Source: Rhodobacteraceae bacterium IMCC1909
Lineage (GTDB): Bacteria > Pseudomonadota > Alphaproteobacteria > Rhodobacterales > Rhodobacteraceae
Reading direction: 5' to 3'
Assembly (NCBI GenBank): GCA_030704425.1
Contig: JAPDHM010000001.1
Coordinates: 868,001-932,000 of the forward strand
DNA length: 64,000 nucleotides
Made by a program: the position numbers and the translations under genes. Positions 53,630-63,800 of this stretch are shown piece by piece. The notes below the pieces were generated by a model, which was not told the DNA's origin, ran no database searches, and worked only from the letters and a program-made list of their open reading frames with translations. How positions within the stretch are numbered: the stretch's first letter is position 1; every line of letters starts with the position of its first letter.

Positions 53630-56224
53630 ATGCCCAGCCTGAGCGCCCTCGGAAAATTACTCACCAAATCCTGCGCGCGCCTCGCGATGCTGTGCTTGCG
53701 CATTTTGGGGGCAATTTTTTCATCGCTGACTTTGGCTGCGGTGTTTGGCGCGGCGGTCTTAGGTGCGATTTTCCTGATCTATGGGCAAGGCTTGCCCAGT
53801 CATGATGAATTGGCCAGCTATCAGCCGAAAACGATCAGCCGGATTTACTCGGGTGAGGGGCATATCATCGATGAATTTGCGACCGAACGGCGCCTTTTTG
53901 CATCGGCTGATGAGATACCGGATTTGGTGAAGGCCGCGTTTATTTCCGCCGAGGATAAGAATTTTTATAGCCACGCGGGCTATGATCCGGCCGGGATGGC
54001 CGCAGCTCTGCGCGACGCGATTGTCTCGCGTGGGGCCAATTTGCGCGGTGCCTCGACCATCACGCAACAGGTGATGAAAAACTTCCTGCTCGATGGGTCA
54101 CGCTCGGCAGAACGTAAAATTAAAGAGCTGATATTGGCCACGCGAATTGAAGGTACTTTGGATAAAGAAGGTATCCTAGAGCTTTATCTTAATGAGATTT
54201 TTTTGGGGCAAAATTCCTTTGGGGTCGCGGCGGCAGCACAGACCTATTTTAACAAACCTCTCGACGATCTTTTACCCGAGGAGGTCGCCTATTTGGCGAC
54301 TTTGCCCAAGGCGCCATCAAAATATCATCCCGTGCGCCAACGTGGGCGGGCCATAGCGCGGCGCAATTTTGTATTGCGTGAGATGAATGAAAATGGATTC
54401 TTGTTAGATATTGAGTATGAGATGGCCCGTAAAAAACCTCTCAAGACCGTTCAAAGTGGCGATTTTGCAAGCTTTCGCAGCAATCTACCCGGGCGGGATT
54501 ACCCCACAGATGAGATACGCCGGCAATTGACCCGCGACTTTGGCACGGCTGAATTTTTCACTGGCGGTTATTCCGTTCGGGCGACGATTGATCCGACATT
54601 GCAACAGGTGGCGGCGCAAAGCCTGCGGCTCGGGCTTGAAGACTATGACCGGGCGCAAGGCGTGTATCATGGCACAGGTCAGGTGATTGCCGCCGAGCAG
54701 CTGGGCGATTGGCGCGCCGCGCTGAACAAGCTCGAAGTGCCGCGCGATATTGTGATCAATCAGCTTTGGCGTCCAGCGGTTGTGTTGGACCTGATAAAAA
54801 ACGATGCGCGCTTGGGTATTTATGGGATAGAGGGCGACGCTCATATCCTACCGGCCAGCGATGTGACATGGGCAAAAAAGCAAAATAGCGATGGCAGCAT
54901 CAGCAAATCGGCAGCCAAGCGGGTCAAAGACTTGCTCTCCGTCGGTGACGTGATTTTGGTTTCACCGGTTGTAAACCCAGAAGATGGGGTGTTTGTGAAT
55001 TGGTCACTGCGCCAGGTGCCAAAAATCCAAGGCGGGTTTGTCGCCATGGATGTGCATACGGGCCGGGTCCTAGCGATGCAGGGCGGATTTTCTTATCAAC
55101 ATTCCGTGTTCAACCGCGCCACGCAGGCCAAACGTCAGCCCGGCTCTTCTTTCAAGCCTTTTGTCTATGCCGCCGCCCTCGACAGTGGCTATAGCCCAGC
55201 GACCATTGTGATTGATGCGCCGATTGAGGTTGACACGCCACAAGGGTTGTGGCGCCCCAAGAATTACTCAGATAAATTCTATGGCCCAACCCCGGTGCGC
55301 ACGGGTATCGAGCAATCAAGAAATCTCATGACCGTGCGATTGGCTCAGGAATTGGGCATGCCGACGATTGCGCTTTATGCGGAGAAATTCGGGGTTTACG
55401 ATAACATGAAGCCCTACCTTTCGGCCTCACTGGGGTCTGAAGAGACGACGCTTTACAAAATGGTGTCAGCCTATGCCATGTTTGCCAATGGTGGCGAGCG
55501 GGTGCAGCCCACCTTGGTTGATCGGGTGCAAGATCGGAACGGCAAAACCGTGTTTTTGCATGATCAACGCAGCTGTGGCGATTGCCGAACCCCCGATTTG
55601 ATGGCCGGCCGCCTGCCCAAGATCACGTCAAACCGCGAGCGGGTGATGGATCCGGTCACCGCCTATCAATTAACCGCGATGATGGAAGGGGTCGTTGAGC
55701 GTGGCACAGCCAGCCGGACGGTCAATCTTCCCGTGCCCGTGGCAGGAAAGACCGGAACCACCAATGAGGCTAAGGATGTCTGGTTCGTGGGCTTCACCAG
55801 CAATATCGCTGCGGGCTGTTATATGGGTATGGACCAGCCGCAGCCTTTGGGCCGCGGCGCTGGCGGTGGCGGCATGTGTGGACCTGTGTTCAATCGCTTT
55901 ATGGAAGTGGCGATTGAGCGCTATGGTGCCGGCGAATTCACCGTGCCGGACAATGGTACCTTTATCAATATCAACCGCTTTACAGGCGCGCGTTTGCAAG
56001 AGGACGCCGAGGGGGATCATGTGGTCGCTGAATTTTTCCGCGATGGAAGCGAGCCGATTTTTGGCGTGGCTTTTGACGGGGGCTTTCAGGTCAGCAGCAA
56101 TATGCCCATGTTTGCGGAAGGGGAGACCGAAGAGATGCAACAGGTCATCACCTCCACCGGCAAGACAATCACTGTGGCGCCCCAGGCCTCCTTTGGCTCT
56201 TTGTCGTCCGGTGGGCTTTACTGA
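53630..56224 (+). CDS. mrcA: penicillin-binding protein 1A, bifunctional transglycosylase/transpeptidase
   Basis: 864 residues, a bitopic inner-membrane enzyme. A membrane span is at about 25-50. The GT51 glycosyltransferase has the catalytic Glu108 in FISAEDKNFYSHAGYDP, then GASTITQQVMKNFLL and LELYLNEIFLG. The transpeptidase has GSSFKPF (nucleophile Ser near 506), SRN in the SxN position, and GKTGTTNEAKD near 705. It makes and cross-links peptidoglycan. An OB-like insert lies between domains. It is 84 bp before prfB. Confidence 0.94.
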   Translation: MPSLSALGKLLTKSCARLAMLCLRILGAIFSSLTLAAVFGAAVLGAIFLIYGQGLPSHDELASYQPKTISRIYSGEGHIIDEFATERRLFASADEIPDLVKAAFISAEDKNFYSHAGYDPAGMAAALRDAIVSRGANLRGASTITQQVMKNFLLDGSRSAERKIKELILATRIEGTLDKEGILELYLNEIFLGQNSFGVAAAAQTYFNKPLDDLLPEEVAYLATLPKAPSKYHPVRQRGRAIARRNFVLREMNENGFLLDIEYEMARKKPLKTVQSGDFASFRSNLPGRDYPTDEIRRQLTRDFGTAEFFTGGYSVRATIDPTLQQVAAQSLRLGLEDYDRAQGVYHGTGQVIAAEQLGDWRAALNKLEVPRDIVINQLWRPAVVLDLIKNDARLGIYGIEGDAHILPASDVTWAKKQNSDGSISKSAAKRVKDLLSVGDVILVSPVVNPEDGVFVNWSLRQVPKIQGGFVAMDVHTGRVLAMQGGFSYQHSVFNRATQAKRQPGSSFKPFVYAAALDSGYSPATIVIDAPIEVDTPQGLWRPKNYSDKFYGPTPVRTGIEQSRNLMTVRLAQELGMPTIALYAEKFGVYDNMKPYLSASLGSEETTLYKMVSAYAMFANGGERVQPTLVDRVQDRNGKTVFLHDQRSCGDCRTPDLMAGRLPKITSNRERVMDPVTAYQLTAMMEGVVERGTASRTVNLPVPVAGKTGTTNEAKDVWFVGFTSNIAAGCYMGMDQPQPLGRGAGGGGMCGPVFNRFMEVAIERYGAGEFTVPDNGTFININRFTGARLQEDAEGDHVVAEFFRDGSEPIFGVAFDGGFQVSSNMPMFAEGETEEMQQVITSTGKTITVAPQASFGSLSSGGLY

Positions 56225-56308
56225 CGAAAATCGGTTGTGGCGCTTGGCAATCGCTCCTGGCTTGGGTAGACCGATCCCAACTGAACTTCATAATCTGGTA
56301 GGTTTGAT

Positions 56309-57433
56309 ATGCGCGCGGAAATGGTCAATGTTGTGGAAACCATCGAAAAGTCTTTGGGACTTTTGGCCAAGCGTCTAGACTACGACACCGCGCCCTATCG
56401 GTTGGAAGAATTTAACGCCATGATTGAAGACCCCAGTCTTTGGGACGATCAAAAGCGGGCGCAAAAGTTGATGCGGGATCGCCAGATCTTAGTCGATGCC
56501 ATCGCGACCTATGAGGGGATCCGCCAAGATCTGTCAGACAATCTGGAAATGATTGAGCTGGGCGCTGCGGAGGATGACGAAGAGGTCGTCAAAGATGCCG
56601 AAGAGGCTCTCAAAGCACTGCGCACTACGGCCGCGGAAAAGGAGCTCGACGCGCTGCTGGACGGGGAGGCGGACAGCAACGATACCTTCCTTGAGATCAA
56701 TTCTGGCGCTGGTGGGACAGAGAGTTGCGACTGGGCCTTGATGCTATCGCGCATGTATGTGCGTTGGGCGGAGAAAAAAGGGTACACGGTCGAGCTGCAA
56801 TCGGAAACGGCGGGCGAGGAGGCGGGCATTAAGTCTGCGGCCTATAAGATATCGGGGCATAACGCCTATGGTTGGTTGAAGTCAGAGTCGGGCGTGCATC
56901 GCTTGGTCAGGATCAGCCCATTTGACGCCGCCGCCAAACGGCACACGTCTTTTTGCTCGGTGTGGGTCTACCCTGTTGTGGATGACAATATCGAAATTGA
57001 GGTCAACCCATCTGATATTCGCATCGATACCTATCGCAGTTCTGGGGCCGGTGGCCAGCATGTGAACACGACAGATTCTGCCGTGCGTATCACCCATCAT
57101 CCCACAGGGATCGTCGTGACTAGTTCGGAAAAATCACAGCATCAGAACCGCGATATTGCGATGAAGGCCTTAAAGTCTCGCCTGTATCAAATGGAGCTGG
57201 ATCGGCGCAATGCTGCGATCAATGAGGCGCATGACAACAAAGGGGACGCCGGTTGGGGCAATCAGATCCGAAGTTATGTGCTGCAACCCTATCAGATGGT
57301 CAAAGACTTGCGCACCTCCTATGAAACCTCAGACAGCAAAGGGGTGTTGGATGGGGATCTCGATGGCTTGATGGCCGCGACTTTGGCGATGAATGCCTCT
57401 GGCAAATCGCGGGCGGATGCTCAGGGCGAGTAG
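56309..57433 (+). CDS. prfB: peptide chain release factor 2, without programmed frameshift
   Basis: 374 residues in one continuous frame. The SPF stop-codon recognition motif is in RISPFDAAAKRHTSF and the GGQ hydrolysis motif in SSGAGGQHVNTTDSAV (about 249-256). It ends translation at UGA and UAA. Many bacteria need a +1 shift at an internal UGA near codon 26; here codons 18-40 (LLAKRLDYDTAPYRLEEF) read straight through, so that autoregulation is absent. A bidirectional terminator follows. Confidence 0.95.
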   Translation: MRAEMVNVVETIEKSLGLLAKRLDYDTAPYRLEEFNAMIEDPSLWDDQKRAQKLMRDRQILVDAIATYEGIRQDLSDNLEMIELGAAEDDEEVVKDAEEALKALRTTAAEKELDALLDGEADSNDTFLEINSGAGGTESCDWALMLSRMYVRWAEKKGYTVELQSETAGEEAGIKSAAYKISGHNAYGWLKSESGVHRLVRISPFDAAAKRHTSFCSVWVYPVVDDNIEIEVNPSDIRIDTYRSSGAGGQHVNTTDSAVRITHHPTGIVVTSSEKSQHQNRDIAMKALKSRLYQMELDRRNAAINEAHDNKGDAGWGNQIRSYVLQPYQMVKDLRTSYETSDSKGVLDGDLDGLMAATLAMNASGKSRADAQGE

Positions 57434-57447
57434 AAAGCCGCTGACAA

Positions 57448-57475
57448 AAAAGGCGCGGCCAAAGCCACGCCTTTT
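57448..57475. terminator. bidirectional rho-independent terminator
   Basis: AAAAGGCGCGGC pairs with GCCACGCCTTTT around a CAAA loop, between the convergent prfB and bactofilin genes. It has A- and T-runs on both sides. Confidence 0.85.
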
Positions 57476-57495
57476 GAACCCGAAAACCGATTGAT

Positions 57496-57984
57496 TTATT
57501 CTTTTGCAGCGGGGGCGGCCGCGGGTTTCTTGGCCGCACCTGGATTGAGAGGATCATCTTGGCGCTGGACGGAGCCTTCAAAATGGGCGCCGCTTTCGAT
57601 GGCGATGGTTTTGTGGATGATGTCGCCCTCCACCTGTGCCGTTGAGGTCAGCCGCACTTTTAGGCCACGCACCCGGCCAATCACATGGCCATTTACCACA
57701 ACATCATCAGCAATGATTTCGCCTTTAACGGACGCGCCTTCCCCGATGGTTAAGAGATGGGCGCGAATGTCGCCGTCCACGCGGCCCTCAACTTGAATGT
57801 CACCAGTAGTTTTCAGATTGCCAGTGACGTGAAGATCAGGCGACAGGACCGATGCCGGCGGTTTTGCCTTCGGTGCTGCAGGTTTGAATTCTGCTGCTGG
57901 TTTGTTGATCGGCGCGGCGGGTTTTTCGGCTGCGGCGGCGTCGGGTTTCGCGGATGGGTCGTTGATTTTGCTTTTAGAAAACAT
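57496..57984 (-). CDS. bactofilin family cytoskeletal protein
   Basis: 162 residues. The low-complexity Ala/Pro/Lys N-terminus (about 1-40) is followed by a bactofilin domain (about 45-140) of short beta-helix turns: VTGNLKTTGDIQVEGRVDGDI, ANEG..VKGEIIADDVVVNGHVIG, GDIIHKTIAIESGAHFEG. Bactofilins polymerise without nucleotide and localise envelope enzymes. Its start overlaps the stop of the M23 gene by 11 bp, so the pair is coupled. Confidence 0.92.
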   Translation of the reverse strand: MFSKSKINDPSAKPDAAAAEKPAAPINKPAAEFKPAAPKAKPPASVLSPDLHVTGNLKTTGDIQVEGRVDGDIRAHLLTIGEGASVKGEIIADDVVVNGHVIGRVRGLKVRLTSTAQVEGDIIHKTIAIESGAHFEGSVQRQDDPLNPGAAKKPAAAPAAKE

Positions 57985-59296
57985 CTCTTCCTGCCTTAAT
58001 AAATGTCATTGGGTTTACGGCTTTACCATTCACGCGGACTTCATAGTGAAGATGGGTGCCGGTTGATCTACCTGAGTTTCCCATATCACCGATCCTTTGT
58101 CCACGGGAAACGCGTTGGCCTTTTTTTACGCGAATTTTTGCCAAATGGGCATAGCGAGTTTCTATACCAAATACGTGTTTGACATAGACAACGCGGCCGT
58201 AACCGCTCCCCCATTCCGCGCGTGTAACCACCCCGTCGGCGGTGGCATGAATGGGGGTTCCGCGACTTGCAGCAAAATCAGAGCCATTGTGCATCTGCCC
58301 CCAGCGCGGACCGAAGCCGCTGGTGTAACGATGGGCAGATTTCACCGGCATATCAAAGGGCGCTTTTTCAGCTGCAATGCGATAGATATTGAGTTTGTCG
58401 AGTTGAGCCAAAATGTTATTGGCACGGTCAACGGTGGGATCAACTGTTTGGAGAGCGTCGGGTGCATAGGTGATCGGGGAGAGGGCGCCACCCTGTCCCG
58501 AATAGCCGCGCCGCACTTGCTCGAGCAAGCGATCAGTATTCAACCCGGCGTTGCGAAACATTTTGTCGAGTGGCTTAACCGAAATGTTCATCGCCTCTTC
58601 CAGCTTACGAAAAATCCGGTCGCCTTTTTCTTCGAGAAATTGAATTTCCAATTCCAAATCGGCCATTTCTTCATGTGCTTGGAAGGCGCGCCGTCGGGCG
58701 TGATCGCGTTCCACAGCCACGTCTTCCAGCGTATCGGTGACGTAATCCATTGTGCTGGCCACGGATTCTGAGGAGCTATCGTCGACAGGTTTGCCCGTGT
58801 CGTGGTCAAGCTGTGCGGCCAGTTGATCCAAGTCGCGCTGTAAAAGCTCCCGTTGGCCCATGACCCGTCGCAGCGTGGCTTGCATCACTTCCATCGCGCG
58901 GTCCAATTCGCGCCGTTGATCCTCTGAGTTCAGAAGCTCAGATTGCATTTCGGACACCTGCGCGAGGGCCGTGTTGAAACGCTCCTGCGCTGTCAAAGCC
59001 TCCTGGGCGCGGGTGTCGCGCTCGTTGGCGAGGGCATTCAATCGCTCTTCATAAATGGCTTGATCGCGCCGAGCTTGATCACGGAAATTGCCTGTACCAA
59101 TGGTGTCGAGTAGCACGATGGCTGTTGCAACAATTGCCCATCCGATGAAAGCGGCTGATGTGACCAGAGTGAAAATTTGTGACAACGGCGTGAGGCGAAT
59201 AAAGCGCGTGCCAGTTCCACTGCGCAAAAACAGCCGTTTTTCCGTTATGAGTCGTTCCAGGAATTGTTGTGACCTTAACCGAAGTGCACTGACCAA
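57974..59296 (-). CDS. M23 family (LytM) peptidoglycan endopeptidase with coiled coil
   Basis: 440 residues from a TTG start. A membrane span near 45-66 is followed by a long coiled coil (about 75-250). The C-terminal LytM domain has the zinc ligands in MHNGSDFA, GYGRVVYVKHVFGIETRYAHL and GTHLHYEVRVNG, so it is probably catalytically active. It anchors in the inner membrane and acts on periplasmic peptidoglycan. The M23-bactofilin pair is a known cell-shape module. Confidence 0.92.
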   Translation of the reverse strand: MVSALRLRSQQFLERLITEKRLFLRSGTGTRFIRLTPLSQIFTLVTSAAFIGWAIVATAIVLLDTIGTGNFRDQARRDQAIYEERLNALANERDTRAQEALTAQERFNTALAQVSEMQSELLNSEDQRRELDRAMEVMQATLRRVMGQRELLQRDLDQLAAQLDHDTGKPVDDSSSESVASTMDYVTDTLEDVAVERDHARRRAFQAHEEMADLELEIQFLEEKGDRIFRKLEEAMNISVKPLDKMFRNAGLNTDRLLEQVRRGYSGQGGALSPITYAPDALQTVDPTVDRANNILAQLDKLNIYRIAAEKAPFDMPVKSAHRYTSGFGPRWGQMHNGSDFAASRGTPIHATADGVVTRAEWGSGYGRVVYVKHVFGIETRYAHLAKIRVKKGQRVSRGQRIGDMGNSGRSTGTHLHYEVRVNGKAVNPMTFIKAGRDVF

Positions 59297-59437
59297 ATCT
59301 CAATTCCAATCTACAAGGGGCCGCCGAGCGCGGTATCTTTGCGGACTGAATACCCAAATGACCAATCTGCCGCAACGATTTTGATAGAGGCAAATCCTTT
59401 ATATTCGCTTAAATAGGCTTGTTTCTGCTCACCAACT

Positions 59438-60268
59438 CTATCGCAAGGCCGGTGGTGGCGGAATTTCATCGGCGAGGGGCCAGTAAAAATCGGGTGCGAT
59501 CCCTGCTTCGGCACGTTTTTCCTCGTTGAATGGTGGTTTGAGAGGGCCATGGAAATACTGGCGTACGAGGCCATGAAACAGAGGTTTGGGGTCTAAATTG
59601 TCCCGACCGCACAGAAAATGAAACCATTTTGAGCCATAGGCCACATGGGCGACTTCTTCGGCATAGATGACATTGAGCGCAGCGACGACCTGTGTGTCTT
59701 TTGCATTTTCGAAAATGCGGATCATGCCAGGGGTGACGTCCAGCCCGCGCGCTTCCAGCACCATGGGCACCACCGCCAATCGGCCAAGAAAATCAGACTG
59801 CGTGTCCTGGGCTGCCCGCCACATGCCGGCGTGGGCAGGCATTGCGCCGTAAAAACTGCCATGAGCTTCAAGACAGTCGCACATCAAATTGAAATGTTTA
59901 CTTTCTTCATCTGCCGCCTTTACCCAATCATCATAAAATCCCAGAGGCATTGGTATGTGCGAAAATCGGGCGATCAGATCCCAATGCAGATCCACGGCAT
60001 TTAATTCGATATGGGCCACCGCATGCAAAAGTGCGTTGCGCCCTTTGATTGAGCCAGTTTTTCGTCTTGGTACATCGCGCGGCGCGCGCAGTTCAGGTGC
60101 GTCGGGGCGTGCGGGCATGTCCGGGGGGGTAGCGGTGCCAATGACAACAGCGTCTCCGGCGGCGCGCGCTGTGAACCATTGAGCGGCAAAATCTCGTGAC
60201 AGCGCGGTTTTGGCCCACCCGTCTGCAGTGTTGAGCACCGCGCAGGCCATTTGTGCTAAGGTCATCAT
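59438..60268 (-). CDS. DUF455 ferritin-like protein
   Basis: 276 residues. ATG 60268 overlaps the Bcp stop; ATG 60265 is a codon later. The helical core carries a ferritin-like di-iron pattern: HAVAHIELNAVDLHWDLI (ExxH), DEESKHFNLMCDCL (ExxH) and IYAEEVAHVAYG (ExxH). This is typical of DUF455, sometimes compared to MiaE-type hydroxylases, with no proven function. Translationally coupled to bcp. Confidence 0.88.
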   Translation of the reverse strand: MMTLAQMACAVLNTADGWAKTALSRDFAAQWFTARAAGDAVVIGTATPPDMPARPDAPELRAPRDVPRRKTGSIKGRNALLHAVAHIELNAVDLHWDLIARFSHIPMPLGFYDDWVKAADEESKHFNLMCDCLEAHGSFYGAMPAHAGMWRAAQDTQSDFLGRLAVVPMVLEARGLDVTPGMIRIFENAKDTQVVAALNVIYAEEVAHVAYGSKWFHFLCGRDNLDPKPLFHGLVRQYFHGPLKPPFNEEKRAEAGIAPDFYWPLADEIPPPPALR

Positions 60269-60735
60269 GATTTGAGCGATTGGAGCTGGGCTAAAACCTC
60301 CTCGACATGGCCTGGGACTTTGACCTTGCGCCATATGTGTAGCACTTTCCCGTCTGGGGAAATCAAAAACGTGGCCCGCTCGATGCCCATATAGGTTTTG
60401 CCATACATGCTCTTTTCAACCCATGTGCTGAAGGCTTCGCAAAGGCTACCTTCTTCGTCGGAAATCAAAGGGATGCGCAAATCATGTTTGCCAACGAACT
60501 TGTCATGTTTTTTTACCGTGTCGCGCGACACGCCGACGACCATCGCATTTTGCGCGTCAAAAGCGGTACTCGCTTCTGAAAACCCAATGGCCTCTTTGGT
60601 GCAGCCGGGGGTGTCGTCTTTTGGGTAAAAATATAAGATTAAATATTTGCCGGCAGCATCCGCCAAAGAAAATTGGCCCTCGCCGTTGGTTGACAGGGTG
60701 AATTGCGGTGCATTATCGCCAATTGAGATCATCAT
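60265..60735 (-). CDS. bcp: thioredoxin-dependent peroxiredoxin (Bcp), resolving Cys absent at usual place
   Basis: 156 residues. The peroxidatic Cys is in YPKDDTPGCTKEAIGF; the usual second Cys five residues later (as in PGCTxEAC) is replaced by Ile. A further Cys in EEGSLCEAFSTWV may act as the resolving residue, or the enzyme may be of the 1-Cys type. It reduces hydrogen and organic peroxides in the cytoplasm. Its TGA overlaps the DUF455 start. Confidence 0.92.
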   Translation of the reverse strand: MMISIGDNAPQFTLSTNGEGQFSLADAAGKYLILYFYPKDDTPGCTKEAIGFSEASTAFDAQNAMVVGVSRDTVKKHDKFVGKHDLRIPLISDEEGSLCEAFSTWVEKSMYGKTYMGIERATFLISPDGKVLHIWRKVKVPGHVEEVLAQLQSLKS

Positions 60736-60815
60736 ATCCTCGGTTTATCTGAGAGCCATTGTTAGGGCTAAGGTTTTAGGCCACGATACTTAAATTGAAA
60801 GGGGTCCGTTGCAGA

Positions 60816-63800
60816 ATGGCGCAAACTGCTGAGCAAGATCAAGATAACAAAGCGCCACCGCGGCGCCGGCCGATGTCACGTCTGGCTTTGGCGTTCTACG
60901 CCCTGTGCTGGTCTGCCTTACTTTGTTTTGGTATTTTGGTGGCGATTATGCAAGATCGCACGCTGCCGGTGCCCGAGCCTTTACGGGTGAAATTATCGCA
61001 GATCTTGAACGGCAATCCATCCTTGCCAATCGTCCGCTTTGGCCGTGCCGAGGTGGGATTGAGCGAATTATTCCATCCGCAGTTGGTACTACATTCTGTG
61101 CAATTTTCGGATGCGCAAACCGGCGCAGGGGTGCAGTTTGGCGCTTTGGAACTGGTGATCCACGGTCCGGCGCTCCTGTTTGGGCAGATCGCTCCCCGAT
61201 CCCTTACTTTGTCTGATGCAATTGTCGATCTGCAACGCCGACCCGACGGAAGTTTCGATTTTGGCGCTGTAATTGCCGCAAATTCATCCGCGGTGACCTC
61301 GCTAGATGAGATATTGGGTGCGACAGAGGAATTTTTTGACCGCGATGATTTCAGCCGACTGGCGCAGGCGCGATTGGATCAATTGACCGTGAATTATACC
61401 GACTGGGTGACAAACCGCGCCTGGACCTTAGACGGTGGGCGCCTATCCGTGCGGCGCGAAAATAGTTCGATTAGCCTGCGGGGGGACTTGGCGGTTCTGG
61501 CCGGAGGGGGAGAATTGGCCACTTTGGGATTGTTTTACAATGCCATAGGACCGGGTGCTGGAACATTGGGGGCGGAGTTTGACAATCTTCCGGCGCAAGA
61601 TCTTGCGGTGCAATCTAAAGCCCTCACATGGCTGAATTTTGTTGATGGGAACCTTTCGGGGAGTTTCCGCAGCCTGCGCGCAGCAGGCAAAGTGGGCAAG
61701 TTGAGTGCCTTGCTTGATTTTGGCGCAGGCGAGTTGAGCGCTGGCCCAGAAAGCAATCCGGTCTCATATAGTGAGGCCAAAACCTATTTCACCTATGATC
61801 CAAAACGCGCCCGCCTTGATATTTCGCGGGCATCGATTAAGAGCGACTGGGGGGCGATAGCGGCTGAGGGTTATGCTTTATTGCAGCTGGGCGGTTCGTC
61901 GCAGCGCAGCTCCAGCGGGATGGTGTTGCATCTTGATGTGGACCGCGCAGATTTTGACAAAACACCCTGGTGGTCTGAACCGTTACGCGTGACCGCAGCC
62001 ACAGGTCAAGTAAAGCTCAATTATGATCCTTTGACACTCGATTTGGGCCTGTTGCAGGCCAAAGTGAATGGAACCGACCTAAGTCTTTCTGGCCATGGGG
62101 TGCTCACACCGCTTGGGTGGTCCTACGACGGGCAGGGGCGTGTGCCCTCCGTTGACAGCCAAACCGTGATGAGCCTCTGGCCGGAAATGCTAAAATCCAA
62201 AAGCCGGCGCTGGTTTGGGCAAAACGTGCATAAAGGCACGATGAAAAACGTGACCGTTGATTTGCGTCAAACAGCGGGAACGCCTGCGGTCTTGGCCAGC
62301 AGCTTTCAGTTTGAACAGGCGGAAGTGAAATTCATGCGCCACATGCCCGTGATCTCTGAGGGTCTGGGCTATGGTGTTTTCGAGCGGGATGAATTTGTTT
62401 TGGCTTTGGAGACGGGCTATGTCCAATCAGCTAATGGCGGGCGTTTGCAGATGGATGGCTCGACCATGCGCGTGCCCAATGCGCGCTTACCAGATCCGCC
62501 AGCAATATTTAATTTGAAGGGTAGGGGGTCCGTCCCGACTGTGATGTCTCTTATGGACAATAAACCGTTTGAGATACCGACAAAAACCAAACGCGGCATT
62601 GATGATGTATCTGGGCAGGCAGAGTTGGCCATTGAGATTGAAACCCGTCTGAAAAAAGGGGTTAAACCGCGTGATGTGGCCTATGATTTGACAGGCAGGC
62701 TGCGCGATTTGCGTAGCGAAGTCTTGGTGCCGGGGCGCTTTTTCACCGCTGACGTGCTGCGCTTGACCGGCGCGCCAGATCTCGTCGAAATTTCTGGTGA
62801 GGGGCGCGTGTCTGACATTCCATTTAAGGGAACTTGGTCACAACCGCTGGGGGCCGCAAATTTGCCCAGCCAAATCACTGCAAATTTTGATCTTACACCG
62901 AAGAGCCTCAACGCACTTAATATTAGATTACCCAACGGCAGTTTAACCGGAGCCGCAGAGGGCGCTTTGCGATTGGATATTGCTAAAAATAAGCCTGTGA
63001 CTTTTGAGCTGACGTCCGATCTGACCGGCGTGCGGTTGAAATCTGCAGCATTAAACTGGTCGAAACCTGCCGCACAAACGGCGCAGTTGCAGGTGCAAGG
63101 GACCCTCAGCAAGCCAATGCAAGTAGATCTTCTGGAGCTTGAAGCGCCGGGCTTGTCGCTTGAGGGTACGGTTGAATTTTATGATCAGGGTCTCGACCGA
63201 GTTGTGCTGTCACGTTTAGTTGCCGGTGATTGGCTCGATGGGGCCGCAACCTTTATCCACCAAGGGGCCGATGTTCCGATGCGCCTGCTGTTGTCTGGAG
63301 ATTTGGATCTGCGCAGCTACGGGAAATTGGCGAGAGGTGATCCTGCGCGGGCGACTACGACCGCACCAATGCCGATGTCACTCAGACTGGGTCGGCTGCA
63401 GCTCTCCAATAATCTATTTCTCAGCGATGTGAGGGCCGATTTTGACGGAGGTCTTGCGGCCGGAGGCCCCTTCAACGGTCGCGTCAATGGCGGTGTGGGT
63501 ATCACAGGTCAAATGTCCGGCCAAGGTGCGGGGCTGCGCCTGTCGGTCAAATCGCAGGACGCAGGAGGCGTGTTGCGCGATGCTGGACTTTTGCGACAGG
63601 CCAGCGGCGGCGAGATGACTTTAGATCTTGCGCCGCATGCGGAGGGGTGGAACGGTGCGATGAATATCAGAGCCGTCCGCGTCAATGACGCACCGGCCAT
63701 TGCCCAGTTGCTCAGCGCTGCATCCATTGTTGGCTTGCCTGATCAACTGGATGGGAAAGGCATTTTATTTTCGATAATTGAAGGCGAGTTCAACATCAAC

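Noticed and set aside
56309-56420. Programmed +1 frameshift in prfB
   Set aside because: The frame is continuous through the region where the internal UGA would be.
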